Positions 8,124 to 17,035 of a stretch of 51,372 nucleotides of DNA are shown piece by piece. The notes under the pieces are model-generated. The model was not told the origin of the DNA. It worked only from the letters and a program-made list of their open reading frames with translations, and did no database searches. The stretch is taken from contig NZ_JALRNF010000043.1 of the NCBI RefSeq assembly GCF_030272895.1, positions 1-51,372 of the forward strand, given 5' to 3'. Position numbers and translations under genes: made by a program. Source of the stretch: Pseudomonas sp. BGr12. GTDB taxonomy: Bacteria > Pseudomonadota > Gammaproteobacteria > Pseudomonadales > Pseudomonadaceae. Numbering within the stretch: the stretch's first letter is position 1; each line of letters begins with the position of its first letter.

Positions 8124-9413
8124 TCAGCGCTTTTTCGCCAACAGGTAGCAACCGACCAGCAGACCAATGGTGCAGATCCCGGCCACGTAGTAGGCCGGCG
8201 CCATGGGGCTGAACTTGAGCAGTGCAGTGACCACCATCGGCGTCAGACCGCCAAAGATTGCGTAGGCCAGGTTGTAGGAAAACGACAGGCCACTGAAGCG
8301 AACCACGGGCGGGAATGCCTTGACCATGACGTAAGGCACGGCACCGACGATGCCCACGCACAGGCCGGTCAGGGCGTACAGCGGGAACAGCCACTCAGGG
8401 TGGGTCGGCAGGGTGTGGTAGAAGGTCCAGGACGAGGCCAGCAGCAACAGGCTGCCAACGATGAACACCCGCCCGGCCCCCAGACGATCGGCCAGCGTAC
8501 CGGTGGCGATGCAGCCCAGGCTGAGCAGCACGATGGCCAGGCTGTTGGCCTTGAGCGAGTCGGTCGGGCTGACCTGATAGAGGCTCTGCAGCAACGCCGG
8601 GGTCATCAGGATCACCACCACGATGCCGGCCGACAGCAGCCAGGTCAGCAGCATCGAAATGACGATGGCGCCGCGGTGATCACGCAGTACCGCACGCAGC
8701 GGCACTTCCTCGGCCAGGGCCTTGCGCGCCTGCATTTCAGCGAATACCGGCGTCTCATGCAGCCAGCGGCGCAGGTACACCGCGAACAGGCCGAACACCC
8801 CGCCCAGCAGGAATGGCACGCGCCAGGCGTAGTCGGCGACCTCTTGCGGGGTGTAGACGGTGTTGATCAGGGTCGCTACCAGCGAACCGAGCAGGATCCC
8901 GGAGGTCAGCCCGGCCGTCAGGGTGCCGCAGGCATAACCGGTATTGCGCGCCGGCACGTGCTCGGAGACGAACACCCAGGCACCCGGCACTTCACCGCCA
9001 ATGGCCGCGCCCTGGATCACCCGCATCAGCAACAGCAGGATCGGCGCCCACAGGCCGACCTGCGCGTAGGTTGGCAGCAGGCCCATGATCAGGGTCGGCA
9101 CAGCCATCATGAAGATGCTCAGGGTGAACATCTTCTTGCGCCCCAGCAGGTCGCCGAAGTGGGCCATGATGATCCCGCCCAGCGGCCGCGCCAGGTAACC
9201 GGCGGCAAAAATACCAAACGTTTGCATCAAGCGCAGCCATTCCGGCATGTCGACGGGGAAGAACAACTTGCCGACCACAGTGGCGAAAAACACGAAAATG
9301 ATGAAATCGTAGAACTCCAGCGCACCGCCCAGGGCGGAAAGCGACAGGGTCTTGTAGTCACTGCGGGTCAACGGCCTTGAAGGTTGCGCAATAGTGCCTG
9401 GCACGGAGGTCAT
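8124..9413 (-). CDS. MFS transporter, metabolite:H+ symporter (MHS) family
   Basis: A 429-aa protein with about 12 predicted membrane segments. LARPLGGIIMAHFGDLLGRK is the MHS-type loop 2-3 signature, and GGALEFYDFIIFVFF is the usual first helix. Relatives carry citrate, 2-oxoglutarate, proline or shikimate; the substrate cannot be told from sequence. It lies upstream of pstS on the same strand but a terminator and the Pho box separate them, so it is unlikely to belong to the pst operon. Confidence 0.88.
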   Translation of the reverse strand: MTSVPGTIAQPSRPLTRSDYKTLSLSALGGALEFYDFIIFVFFATVVGKLFFPVDMPEWLRLMQTFGIFAAGYLARPLGGIIMAHFGDLLGRKKMFTLSIFMMAVPTLIMGLLPTYAQVGLWAPILLLLMRVIQGAAIGGEVPGAWVFVSEHVPARNTGYACGTLTAGLTSGILLGSLVATLINTVYTPQEVADYAWRVPFLLGGVFGLFAVYLRRWLHETPVFAEMQARKALAEEVPLRAVLRDHRGAIVISMLLTWLLSAGIVVVILMTPALLQSLYQVSPTDSLKANSLAIVLLSLGCIATGTLADRLGAGRVFIVGSLLLLASSWTFYHTLPTHPEWLFPLYALTGLCVGIVGAVPYVMVKAFPPVVRFSGLSFSYNLAYAIFGGLTPMVVTALLKFSPMAPAYYVAGICTIGLLVGCYLLAKKR

Positions 9414-9785
9414 AGGTATCTCTTATTGGAATAGCTTTATTGAGATTGCAGGCCGTCTGCGACGTGGCTTTGAGCCTGGGAAGCCTCGAACGATAGCAAA
9501 TTGCTGAAAAAAGCACATAGCGTACAAATGCATTACAAGTATTCATGACTGCATGGTCGTCGCTGCGCCTTCAGCTCTATATACTGGCCGCCTGTAGGAA
9601 CGGGTTGGGCCTTTTGAAGGATGTTGTGCGAAAACGCCGCTAGGTATGCTTAGTCGATTTCGCAGAGTTTCCCTTCGCCGCCTGGCAAAGCGAAAGCAGC
9701 GTAGAATAGTTGTGCTGAATCGTTTTTCGAGGCGTCTGTCATAGCGCCAACCAACGAAGCGTCACGGGTCAGAGGCACCCCCGGC
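9414..9785. other. 372-bp intergenic region between divergent transporter and thioesterase genes
   Basis: No convincing gene. It must hold both promoters. CTGTAGGAACGGG at 9592-9604 resembles the first half of the local REP arm with one mismatch and may be a decayed REP. The left part (9420-9560) is more AT-rich than its surroundings. Confidence 0.6.
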
Positions 9786-10187
9786 ATGATTGAACTCGAA
9801 CAAGAAGATCCTATCCCGCAAGGCGACCTGGCCTTGCAGATCACCGCATTGCCGCGTGAAACCAACGGTTTCGGCGATATCTTCGGCGGCTGGCTGGTCG
9901 CCCAGATGGACCTGGCCGGCACCGCCATGGCCAGCCGTGTAGCCGGTGGCCGGGTAGCCACCGTGGCCATCGATCGCATGGCGTTCCTGGTCCCGGTGGC
10001 CGTTGGCGCCCAGCTGTCCTTCTATACCCAGACCCTGGAAATCGGCCGCAGCTCGATCCAGATGATGGTCGAGGTGTGGAGCGACGACCCGCTGTCCAGC
10101 GAATGGCGCAAGGTCACCGAAGCGGTGTTTGTCTTCGTTGCCATCGACGGCAGTGGCCGCACCCGCTCGGTTCCTCCTCGTCGCTGA
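9786..10187 (+). CDS. Acyl-CoA thioesterase, YciA-type hot-dog fold
   Basis: A 133-aa single hot-dog-domain protein expected to hydrolyse acyl-CoA to free acid and CoA. The helix motif GDIFGGWLVAQMDLAGTAMA followed by VATVAIDRMAFLVPV matches YciA/acyl-CoA thioester hydrolases, including the Asp in the central helix. The length is normal. AGAGG lies about 10 bases before the ATG. It is followed 72 bp later by the mutarotase gene on the same strand. The natural substrate is unknown. Confidence 0.9.
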   Translation: MIELEQEDPIPQGDLALQITALPRETNGFGDIFGGWLVAQMDLAGTAMASRVAGGRVATVAIDRMAFLVPVAVGAQLSFYTQTLEIGRSSIQMMVEVWSDDPLSSEWRKVTEAVFVFVAIDGSGRTRSVPPRR

Positions 10188-10259
10188 GACACCGGCGCGG
10201 TAAACTCGTAGGTATGCAAGCGGTCCAAGACCGTACGGCAAATCAACGAGATAACGCGC

Positions 10260-11156
10260 ATGTCCACATTCCAGGTCGAAACCGAACAGCACGGCGAACT
10301 CAACTGCTGGCGCATCACCACCGACAGCGCCGAGCTGCTGGTCGCCCAGCAGGGCGCGCAGGTGTTGAGCTATCAGCGCGTGGGCGAGCCGCCACTGCTG
10401 TGGCTCAGCGAGCAGGCCATTTTCAAGCAGGGCAAATCCGTGCGCGCCGGTGTTCCGGTGTGCTGGCCCTGGTTCGGCCAGCTGGCACGCAACCCCGAAG
10501 CTGTCCAGGCGATGTATCGCGGCAGCGAAGCATCGGCCCACGGCCTGGTGCGCGGTCGCGACTGGCAGTTGGCAGATATCACCCAGCAAGGCAGCGCCGT
10601 GCGGGTCGACTTCAACCTGCCGGACACCCAGGGCGATCTGCCTGGCTGGCCCCACAATGTCGAGCTCAAGCTCTGCATCGTCATGGCCGAGCAGTTGAGC
10701 ATCACCCTCACCAGCTACAACCTCGACAACGTCCCCGTTACGATCAGTCAGGCGCTGCACAGCTACTTTGCGGTCAGTGATGTACGCCAGGTTCAGGTAG
10801 AAGGCGTCGACGGCCTTGGCTATATCGAAACCCTGGCCAACTGGGAGCAGCGCACACAGGCTGGCAGCCTGGGGTTCGCCGGGGAAACCGACCGGATCTA
10901 CCTGCAGGCCCCTGAGCGACTGAGCATTGTCGACCCGGCCTGGAACCGGCGTATCCACCTGACGGCCAGTGGTTCGCGCTCGGCCGTGATCTGGAACCCC
11001 TGGACCGATCGCGCCGCGGAACTGACGGACATGGCCGATGATGGCTGGCAGCGCATGCTGTGCATCGAGACGGCGAACGTCTGGGACGATGTGGTTACGC
11101 TCAAGCCCGGGGCGAGTCATTCGCTAGGCCTGAGTATCAGCAGCGAGCCGCTCTAG
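10260..11156 (+). CDS. D-hexose-6-phosphate mutarotase (YeaD-like)
   Basis: A 298-aa aldose-1-epimerase superfamily enzyme expected to interconvert alpha and beta anomers of glucose-6-phosphate and related sugars. The segment SEASAHGLVRGRDWQL carries the catalytic His, and MLCIETANVWDDVVTL carries the catalytic Glu of YeaD-type mutarotases. It is cytosolic, with no signal peptide. A REP palindrome lies directly downstream and separates it from a convergent gene. Confidence 0.9.
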   Translation: MSTFQVETEQHGELNCWRITTDSAELLVAQQGAQVLSYQRVGEPPLLWLSEQAIFKQGKSVRAGVPVCWPWFGQLARNPEAVQAMYRGSEASAHGLVRGRDWQLADITQQGSAVRVDFNLPDTQGDLPGWPHNVELKLCIVMAEQLSITLTSYNLDNVPVTISQALHSYFAVSDVRQVQVEGVDGLGYIETLANWEQRTQAGSLGFAGETDRIYLQAPERLSIVDPAWNRRIHLTASGSRSAVIWNPWTDRAAELTDMADDGWQRMLCIETANVWDDVVTLKPGASHSLGLSISSEPL

Positions 11157-11162
11157 ATCGCT

Positions 11163-11211
11163 ATCGCGGGGCAAGCCCGCTCCTACTGTAGGAGCGGGCT
11201 TGCCCCGCGAT
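11163..11211. repeat. REP palindrome (compact form)
   Basis: Perfect inverted repeat of two 24-nt arms (11163-11186 and 11188-11211) with a single base between them. The arm reads ATCGCGGGGCAAGCCCGC then TCCTAC. The same arm occurs near 23711, 36254 and, as a variant, 28493. It sits between convergent genes and may act as a bidirectional 3' mRNA structure. Confidence 0.93.
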
Positions 11212-11214
11212 CAT

Positions 11215-11748
11215 TCACAGATCGCCCTCTTCCACCACCTTCACCTTCGCCGCATCCAGGGCGTAGGCCGCATCGGCCAGGTCGTTGCTGACCTTTTCGA
11301 TCTTCAGGGTGCCGGTGACCCACAGCGGCGTGTAGATATCGTCCAGCTTCAGGCCATGGGGATAGCGTACCAGCACCAGCTGGTTGGGCGGTGGCGGTGG
11401 TACGTGGATGCAGGCGCCCGGATAAGGCACGAGGAAGAACAGCGTGCTGTTGCCCTTGGCATCGCTTTCCAGCGGCACCGGGTAGCCACCCAGGCGAATG
11501 TGCTTGCCGTTCATGGCCGCCACGGTCTTGCTCGAATACATTACCGCCGGCAAGCCCTTGCTCTGCTTCAGGCCACCCTTCTCGGTAAAGGTGCCGGTAG
11601 CTTCCGGGGAGTTGTGATCGATCTCAGGCATCAACTCCAGGGCTTTCTGGTCCGACTTGGGCATCAATTCCAGCCAGTCGGTTTCCGCCAGCTCGGCGTG
11701 AGCCAGGCTGCTGATCAACAACAGTGAAGCCAGTAATACACGGCGCAT
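11215..11748 (-). CDS. DUF3299 domain-containing exported protein
   Basis: About 177-182 aa. A hydrophobic signal segment (MRRVLLASLLLISSLAHA) is followed by the DUF3299 domain with its hallmark PGACIHVPPPPPNQ, then YPHGLKLDDIYTPLWVTGTL. The family is periplasmic or lipoprotein-like and of unknown function, in other bacteria often near metal or lipoprotein-export genes. I prefer MRRVLLA (near 11748) to the upstream MPSIF start (11763) because it gives a canonical signal peptide. Confidence 0.8.
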   Translation of the reverse strand: MRRVLLASLLLISSLAHAELAETDWLELMPKSDQKALELMPEIDHNSPEATGTFTEKGGLKQSKGLPAVMYSSKTVAAMNGKHIRLGGYPVPLESDAKGNSTLFFLVPYPGACIHVPPPPPNQLVLVRYPHGLKLDDIYTPLWVTGTLKIEKVSNDLADAAYALDAAKVKVVEEGDL

Positions 11749-11792
11749 GAAAATGCTCGGCAACGAAAATTGCCGAGCATTCTAGCCTGCTG

Positions 11793-12038
11793 TCAGTTCT
11801 TTTTGACTATGCCGTAGATCACCAGAAGGACGACCGCGCCCACCAGCGCGCCAAGGAATCCCGCGCCCTGCCCGGCCTGGTAGATGCCCAGCGCCTGGCC
11901 GCCGTAGGTCGCGGCGAGCGAACCGGCAATGCCCAGCAGAATGGTCATGATCCAGCCCATGCTGTCGTCGCCGGGCTTGATGAAGCGTGCCAGCAGACCG
12001 ACGATCAGGCCGATGAAGATGGTACCGATGATGCCCAT
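11793..12038 (-). CDS. GlsB/YeaQ/YmgE-family small membrane protein
   Basis: An 81-aa protein with about three membrane helices: GIIGTIFIGLIVGLLARFI, GWIMTILLGIAGSLAATYGG and FLGALVGAVVLLVIYGIV. The glycine-rich pattern with the KPGDDSMG loop defines the transglycosylase-associated (GlsB/YeaQ/YmgE) stress-response family; no enzymatic activity is established. The start at 12038 has AGAGGG 6 bases upstream and is preferred to the longer 12071 start. Confidence 0.88.
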   Translation of the reverse strand: MGIIGTIFIGLIVGLLARFIKPGDDSMGWIMTILLGIAGSLAATYGGQALGIYQAGQGAGFLGALVGAVVLLVIYGIVKKN

Positions 12039-12120
12039 GGCAATCCCTCTGAATGAAATGACGCATGCCAAAGCCTAGTCAGCGCTTTGGCATCGCGCCA
12101 TTCAGAGGAACAGCAAGGGG

Positions 12121-13203
12121 TCAGCCCTCGATCAGGGCTTCGACCTGCTGGATCTTCTGTTCCAGAGTCGCCATGTCGGCGCAGCGCAGGGTGGCGTGGC
12201 CGACCTTGCGTCCGGCCTTGAACGCCTTGCCGTAGTGGTGCAGGTGGCATTCGTCGATGGCCACGACCTGCTCCACCGCCGGCACGCTGCCGATGAAGTT
12301 GAGCATGGCGCTTTCACCGACCTTGGCGGTCGAGCCCAGCGGTAGGCCGGCGACGGCGCGCAGGTGGTTCTCGAACTGGCTGCACTCGGCGCCTTCGATG
12401 GTCCAGTGCCCGGAGTTGTGCACCCGCGGCGCGATTTCGTTGGCTTTCAGGCCGCCATCGACTTCGAAGAACTCGAACGCCAGCACGCCGACATAATCCA
12501 GCTGCTTGAGCACGCGGCCCGCGTAGTCTTCGGCCAGACCCTGGAGCATGTGGTCTTCGCTGGCCACCGACAGGCGCAGGATGCCGCTCTCGTGGGTGTT
12601 GTGCACCAGCGGGTAGAAGCGGGTTTCGCCATCACGGGCACGCACGGCGATCAGCGACACTTCGCCGGTGAACGGCACGAAGCCTTCCAGCAGGCAGGGC
12701 ACGCTGCCCAGTTCTGCGAAGGTGCCTACAACATCCTCAGCAGTTCGCAGCACTTTCTGCCCTTTTCCGTCATAACCCAGGGTCCGGGTCTTGAGCACGG
12801 CAGGCAGGCCGATGCTGGCCACGGCAGCGTCCAGGTCGGCTTGCGACTGGATGTCGGCGAAGGACGGCGTGGGGATGCCCAGGTCCTTGAACATGCTCTT
12901 CTCGAACCAGCGGTCACGTGCGATGCGCAGGGACTCGGCACTCGGGTAGACCGGCACGAACTGGGACAGGAAGGCGACGGTTTCAGCCGGCACGCTTTCG
13001 AACTCGAAGGTCACCAGGTCGACTTCGTCAGCCAGCTGGCGCAGGTGGTCCTGGTCGCCGTAATCGGCCCGCAGGTGCTCGCCCAAGGGCGCCGCGCACG
13101 CGTCCGGCGCCGGGTCCAGGAAAGCGAAGTTCATGCCCAGCGGGGTTCCTGCCAGGGCCAACATGCGACCCAGCTGGCCGCCACCGATTACACCGATTTT
13201 CAT
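12121..13203 (-). CDS. purK: N5-carboxyaminoimidazole ribonucleotide synthase PurK
   Basis: A 360-aa ATP-grasp enzyme of purine synthesis that makes N5-CAIR from AIR, bicarbonate and ATP. The N-terminus MKIGVIGGGQLGRMLA is the nucleotide-binding domain; ATP-grasp motifs include PAVLKTRTLGYDGKGQ, EFFEVDGGLKANEIAPRVHN and the C-terminal YGKAFKAGRKVGHATL. An in-frame extension past 13203 exists but runs through purE in another frame and is spurious. It lies 10 bp downstream of purE. Confidence 0.97.
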   Translation of the reverse strand: MKIGVIGGGQLGRMLALAGTPLGMNFAFLDPAPDACAAPLGEHLRADYGDQDHLRQLADEVDLVTFEFESVPAETVAFLSQFVPVYPSAESLRIARDRWFEKSMFKDLGIPTPSFADIQSQADLDAAVASIGLPAVLKTRTLGYDGKGQKVLRTAEDVVGTFAELGSVPCLLEGFVPFTGEVSLIAVRARDGETRFYPLVHNTHESGILRLSVASEDHMLQGLAEDYAGRVLKQLDYVGVLAFEFFEVDGGLKANEIAPRVHNSGHWTIEGAECSQFENHLRAVAGLPLGSTAKVGESAMLNFIGSVPAVEQVVAIDECHLHHYGKAFKAGRKVGHATLRCADMATLEQKIQQVEALIEG

Positions 13204-13213
13204 GCTTTTGACC

Positions 13214-13705
13214 TCAGGCCTGGCGCGGATCTGGATTGTCCAGAACGTTGTCTGTCTGCTCAGTGCGGAACTGCTTGAGCACCGCATGGAACTGCGGGTG
13301 CTTGGCGCCCAGGATGCTCGCCGAGAGCAGCGCGGCGTTGATCGCACCGGCCTTGCCGATGGCCAGGGTGGCAACCGGGATACCGGCCGGCATCTGCACG
13401 ATCGACAGCAGCGAGTCGACGCCGGAGAGCATCGACGACTGGACCGGCACGCCCAGCACCGGCAGGTGAGTCTTGGCGGCGCACATGCCTGGCAGGTGGG
13501 CAGCGCCACCGGCACCGGCGATGATCACCTCGATGCCACGGCCTTCGGCCTCTTCGGCATACTGGAACAGCAGGTCCGGGGTGCGATGGGCGGAAACCAC
13601 CTTGACCTCGTAGGGAATGCCGAGTTTTTCCAGCATATCGGCGGTGTGGCTAAGGGTGGACCAATCGGACTTGGAGCCCATGATCACGCCAACCAGTGCA
13701 CTCAT
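13214..13705 (-). CDS. purE: N5-carboxyaminoimidazole ribonucleotide mutase PurE
   Basis: A 163-aa class I PurE that moves the carboxylate of N5-CAIR to give [23 protein letters not shown] and [17 protein letters not shown] are the family's active-site loops, including the catalytic Ser and His. ATG at 13705 has AGAGG 7 bases upstream; the longer ORF to 14014 is rejected because it overlaps the preceding terminator and LysR gene. It is first of the purEK pair. Confidence 0.97.
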   Translation of the reverse strand: MSALVGVIMGSKSDWSTLSHTADMLEKLGIPYEVKVVSAHRTPDLLFQYAEEAEGRGIEVIIAGAGGAAHLPGMCAAKTHLPVLGVPVQSSMLSGVDSLLSIVQMPAGIPVATLAIGKAGAINAALLSASILGAKHPQFHAVLKQFRTEQTDNVLDNPDPRQA

Positions 13706-13741
13706 CGTCGAGCCTCTTCTCTTGGGCGCCCGCAGGCGCGT

Positions 13742-13783
13742 CAAAAAACAACAAGCCACGCGGGACGACCGGCGTGGCTTGTT
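13742..13783 (-). terminator. Terminator between the LysR gene and purE
   Basis: Perfect 12-bp stem (13750-13761 with 13772-13783), loop of 10, followed on the minus strand by GTTTTTTG. It would stop transcription from the LysR gene before purE. Confidence 0.75.
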
Positions 13784-13905
13784 ATGCGAATTAGGGTCGG
13801 GAAAACCGACCGAAGGCCGCGCAGTATACCGCAAAGCGGTGCGTTTAATGCACCCCGTCGACCAACTGTCGCCCTTATTTTTCGGGGCTTTGACTGACTT
13901 TCGGG

Positions 13906-14814
13906 TCAAGCCGGCGTGGCAGGTCCACCTTCCAGCTTGCGCCAGAGCAAACGCACGTTGGCCTTGCGCACCAGGGCGCAGCGGTACAAGCGAATTTCCA
14001 GCGGTACATGCCACTGGGCGCCACCACAGATCACCAGCTCGCCGCGCTCCAGCTCCGCCCGTGCCGACAGGCGTGGCACCCAGGCAATGCCCAGGCCTTC
14101 CAGGGCCATGCTCTTGAGACTGTCGGCCATGGCTGTCTCATAGACCGTGGTGAAGCGTAGATTGCGCTGGCGCAACAACAGGTTGACCGAACGACCGAGG
14201 AAGGCACCGGCGCTGTAGGCCAGCAACGGCACGCTGCCCTCGCCTTCGAGGTCGAACAGCGGCTTGCCGTCGGCATCGGCCGCGCAGACCGGCAGCATCT
14301 CGGTATGCCCCATGTGCAGCGAAGGGAAGATCTCCGCGTCCATCTGCAAGGCCGCATCCGGGTCGTAGAAGGCCAGCATCAGGTCGCAGCCGCCTTCGCG
14401 CAGGGCGTGTACCGCATCGCCGACGTTGGTCGCCACCAGCCGGGTGGCGATGTTCAGGCCATCGTTGCGCAGCTGGGCAATCCAGCGCGGGAAGAAGCCC
14501 AGGGCCAAAGAGTGCGCTGCGGCCACCTGAATGACCTCTCCCTGCCCGCCTTCCAGATGATGCAGGTGACGCAACACCTCGCCCAGTTGATCGACCACCG
14601 TACGTGCCGTGACCAGGAACAACTGGCCAGCAGCGGTCAGTTCGATCGGCGTGCGCGAACGGTTGACCAGGGTCAGCCCCAGCGCCGCTTCAAGGCTGCG
14701 AATGCGGCGGCTGAAAGCCGGCTGGGTCACGAAGCGGCGTTCGGCGGCCTGGGAAAAACTGCGGGTCGCGGCCAGGGCACTGAAGTCTTCCAGCCACTTG
14801 CTTTCGAGGTTCAT
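13906..14814 (-). CDS. LysR-family regulator, HypT/YjiE-like
   Basis: A 302-aa LTTR. The N-terminal helix-turn-helix reads [20 protein letters not shown] then [13 protein letters not shown], which resembles E. coli HypT (YjiE) more than typical LTTRs. A normal ligand-binding domain follows. ATG at 14814 is chosen because GGGAG lies about 8 bases upstream. It diverges from aspA, so aspA or its own gene is a likely target. Whether it responds to hypochlorite like HypT cannot be judged here. Confidence 0.85.
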   Translation of the reverse strand: MNLESKWLEDFSALAATRSFSQAAERRFVTQPAFSRRIRSLEAALGLTLVNRSRTPIELTAAGQLFLVTARTVVDQLGEVLRHLHHLEGGQGEVIQVAAAHSLALGFFPRWIAQLRNDGLNIATRLVATNVGDAVHALREGGCDLMLAFYDPDAALQMDAEIFPSLHMGHTEMLPVCAADADGKPLFDLEGEGSVPLLAYSAGAFLGRSVNLLLRQRNLRFTTVYETAMADSLKSMALEGLGIAWVPRLSARAELERGELVICGGAQWHVPLEIRLYRCALVRKANVRLLWRKLEGGPATPA

Positions 14815-14880
14815 CACTCATCTCCCGGCATGCACCAAAATGGTACACGCTCGAATGTCAATCGGCGTCACATCAATCAT

Positions 14881-14897
14881 TATGCCGTTTGTGCATA
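14881..14897. promoter_or_regulatory. Candidate LysR-type operator between regulator and aspA
   Basis: TATGC-N7-GCATA, a perfect interrupted dyad containing a T-N11-A-type LTTR pattern. It lies 67 bp upstream of the LysR gene and 97 bp upstream of aspA. Assignment to the adjacent LysR protein is inference. Confidence 0.4.
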
Positions 14898-14993
14898 GGT
14901 TAGCGTGCAACAGCATTGGCCGCAAAATCGGCGCAGGCCTAGGATTGGCGCCATTCCGGCATGTGCCGGGTCAAACTCGAGATGATATTTATC

Positions 14994-16418
14994 ATGTCCG
15001 CTGCTGCATCGTTCCGCGTCGAAAAAGATCTGCTTGGCACCCTTGAAGTCCCGGCTGATGCCTACTACGGCATCCAGACCCTGCGCGCTGCCAACAACTT
15101 CCACCTCTCCGGTGTTCCGCTGTCGCACTACCCGAAGCTGGTCGTGGCCCTGGCCATGGTCAAGCAGGCCGCTGCCGACGCCAACCGTGAGCTGGGTCAC
15201 CTGAGCGATGCCAAGCACGCCGCCATCAGCGAGGCCTGCGCCCGTCTGATCCGCGGCGACTACCACGAGCAGTTCGTGGTCGACATGATTCAAGGCGGTG
15301 CTGGTACTTCTACCAACATGAACGCCAACGAAGTGATCGCCAACATCGCGCTGGAGGCCATGGGCCACCAGAAAGGCGAGTACAAATACCTGCACCCGAA
15401 CAACGACGTGAACATGGCGCAGTCGACCAACGACGCCTACCCGACCGCGATCCGCCTGGGTCTGCTGCTCGGTCACGACGCCCTGCTGGCCAGCCTCGAC
15501 AGCCTGATCCAGGCCTTCGCTGCCAAAGGTAAAGAGTTCGACCACGTACTGAAGATGGGCCGTACCCAGCTGCAGGACGCCGTGCCGATGACCCTGGGCC
15601 AGGAATTCCGCGCCTTCGCCACCACCATGACCGAAGACCTGCAGCGCCTGCGCTCGCTGGCCCCGGAACTGCTGACCGAAATCAACCTGGGCGGTACCGC
15701 CATCGGCACCGGCATCAACGCCGACCCTGGCTACCAGGCCCTGGCCGTTCAGCGCCTGGCAACCATCAGCGGCCAGCCGCTGGTCCCGGCTGCCGACCTG
15801 ATCGAAGCCACCTCCGACATGGGCGCCTTCGTGCTGTTCTCCGGCATGCTCAAGCGTACCGCGGTCAAGCTGTCGAAGATCTGTAACGACCTGCGCCTGC
15901 TGTCCAGCGGCCCACGCACCGGCATCAACGAGATCAACCTGCCAGCGCGTCAGCCAGGCAGCTCGATCATGCCAGGCAAGGTCAACCCGGTAATCCCGGA
16001 AGCCGTCAACCAGGTGGCCTTCGCCATCATGGGCAACGACCTGGCCCTGACCGTCGCCGCCGAAGGTGGCCAGCTGCAGCTGAACGTGATGGAGCCGCTG
16101 ATCGCCTACAAGATCTTCGACTCGATCCGCCTGCTGCAACGCGCCATGGACATGCTGCGCGAGCACTGCATCGTCGGCATCACCGCCAACGAACAGCGCT
16201 GCCGTGAACTGGTCGAGCACTCGATCGGCCTGGTCACCGCCCTGAACCCGTACATCGGCTACGAAAACGCCACCCGTATCGCTGCCATCGCCCTGGAAAG
16301 TGGCCGTGGCGTGCTGGAACTGGTCCGCGAGGAAGGCCTGCTGGACGAAGCGATGCTCAACGACATCCTGCGTCCGGAAAACATGATTGCTCCGCGTCTG
16401 GTGCCGCTGAAGGCGTAA
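14994..16418 (+). CDS. aspA: Aspartate ammonia-lyase (aspartase)
   Basis: A 474-aa enzyme that deaminates L-aspartate to fumarate and ammonia. It has the fumarase/aspartase signature GSSIMPGKVNP with the catalytic-loop Ser. Other family segments are GAGTSTNMNANEVIAN, NDVNMAQSTNDAYPTA and TGINEINLPARQPGSS. ATG at 14994 gives the usual Pseudomonas AspA length; the ribosome site there is weak, and 14982 or 14961 are in-frame alternatives. A strong terminator follows. Confidence 0.96.
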   Translation: MSAAASFRVEKDLLGTLEVPADAYYGIQTLRAANNFHLSGVPLSHYPKLVVALAMVKQAAADANRELGHLSDAKHAAISEACARLIRGDYHEQFVVDMIQGGAGTSTNMNANEVIANIALEAMGHQKGEYKYLHPNNDVNMAQSTNDAYPTAIRLGLLLGHDALLASLDSLIQAFAAKGKEFDHVLKMGRTQLQDAVPMTLGQEFRAFATTMTEDLQRLRSLAPELLTEINLGGTAIGTGINADPGYQALAVQRLATISGQPLVPAADLIEATSDMGAFVLFSGMLKRTAVKLSKICNDLRLLSSGPRTGINEINLPARQPGSSIMPGKVNPVIPEAVNQVAFAIMGNDLALTVAAEGGQLQLNVMEPLIAYKIFDSIRLLQRAMDMLREHCIVGITANEQRCRELVEHSIGLVTALNPYIGYENATRIAAIALESGRGVLELVREEGLLDEAMLNDILRPENMIAPRLVPLKA

Positions 16419-16473
16419 CCGATGCTGTAACACCGCTCACCAGGTCGAGGGACTAGACACCTCTCACCTTTTG

Positions 16474-16508
16474 AGGGCCCAGGGATCAGATCCCCGGGCC
16501 CTTTTTTT
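16474..16508 (+). terminator. Rho-independent terminator of aspA
   Basis: AGGGCCC (16474-16480) pairs with GGGCCCT (16496-16502), extended inward by GGGA/TCCC with one mismatch, and is followed by seven Ts. Confidence 0.9.
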
Positions 16509-16534
16509 ATGCGAACCGAAAAGGCCTGCATCAA

Positions 16535-16586
16535 CTCGAAGCGACAGCTTCGAGGGTAAGACGAATCCTGGATGAAACTAGGATTC
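16535..16586. repeat. Two adjacent hairpins between aspA and the small exported gene
   Basis: CTCGAAGC-GACA-GCTTCGAG (16535-16554) is a perfect 8-bp stem with a tetraloop. GAATCCT/AGGATTC (16563-16569 and 16580-16586) is a second 7-bp stem. They lie just past the stop of the minus-strand gene at 16595 and may end its transcript, though no long T-tract follows. Confidence 0.5.
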
Positions 16587-16594
16587 ACGCTTCA

Positions 16595-16837
16595 TCATTC
16601 ATTCTTCGTGCATTCGAGTGTCAAGCCATTGGCTTCTGCGTCAGGGTGATCCTCGCGCGATTTTTTTTCTGCCTCCTCCTTGCTGCTGGCTTCGTAGGTG
16701 TCGTAGCCGAAATCTTTTTTCGAATTGTTCTCCATCTTCGAGTATTCGCAGTTGTATGTATCCTCAGCCCAACTCTCCGCAGGAAAAGCACCTACCAGCA
16801 AGCCAGTCAGAAGTACTGCTGTTTTCAGTATTCCCAT
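16595..16837 (-). CDS. Small exported protein of unknown function
   Basis: An 80-aa protein. Residues 1-24 (MGILKTAVLLTGLLVGAFPA, then ESWA) form a Sec signal peptide with an AxA-like cleavage site. The ~56-residue mature part is highly charged (KEEAEKKSREDHPDAEANG) with two Cys, which could form one periplasmic disulfide. GAGGAAC precedes the ATG, so it looks genuinely translated. The stretch is more AT-rich than neighbouring genes. I do not recognise a family. Confidence 0.65.
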   Translation of the reverse strand: MGILKTAVLLTGLLVGAFPAESWAEDTYNCEYSKMENNSKKDFGYDTYEASSKEEAEKKSREDHPDAEANGLTLECTKNE

Positions 16838-17035
16838 GACGTGGTTCCTCGCAATAAACCGTTTCGATCGGATTACCCGGTGATCCCGTCCGACTCAACA
16901 GGAACACCGAAACTACGCCAAAAAATGCTATGCGCCCGACCGGACACCGTCACCTGACAGAAATGTCAGTCCCCACCGGCAGCCAAGGCACATTTATTGC
17001 TCCGCATTGACCAGCCCCACAGCCGGAAGCCGAGC

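Noticed and set aside
13204..13515. N-terminal extension of purK and, likewise, of purE to 14014
   Set aside because: The extensions lie over purE in another frame or over a terminator; MKIGVIGGGQ and [10 protein letters not shown] are the true conserved starts with good ribosome sites for purE.
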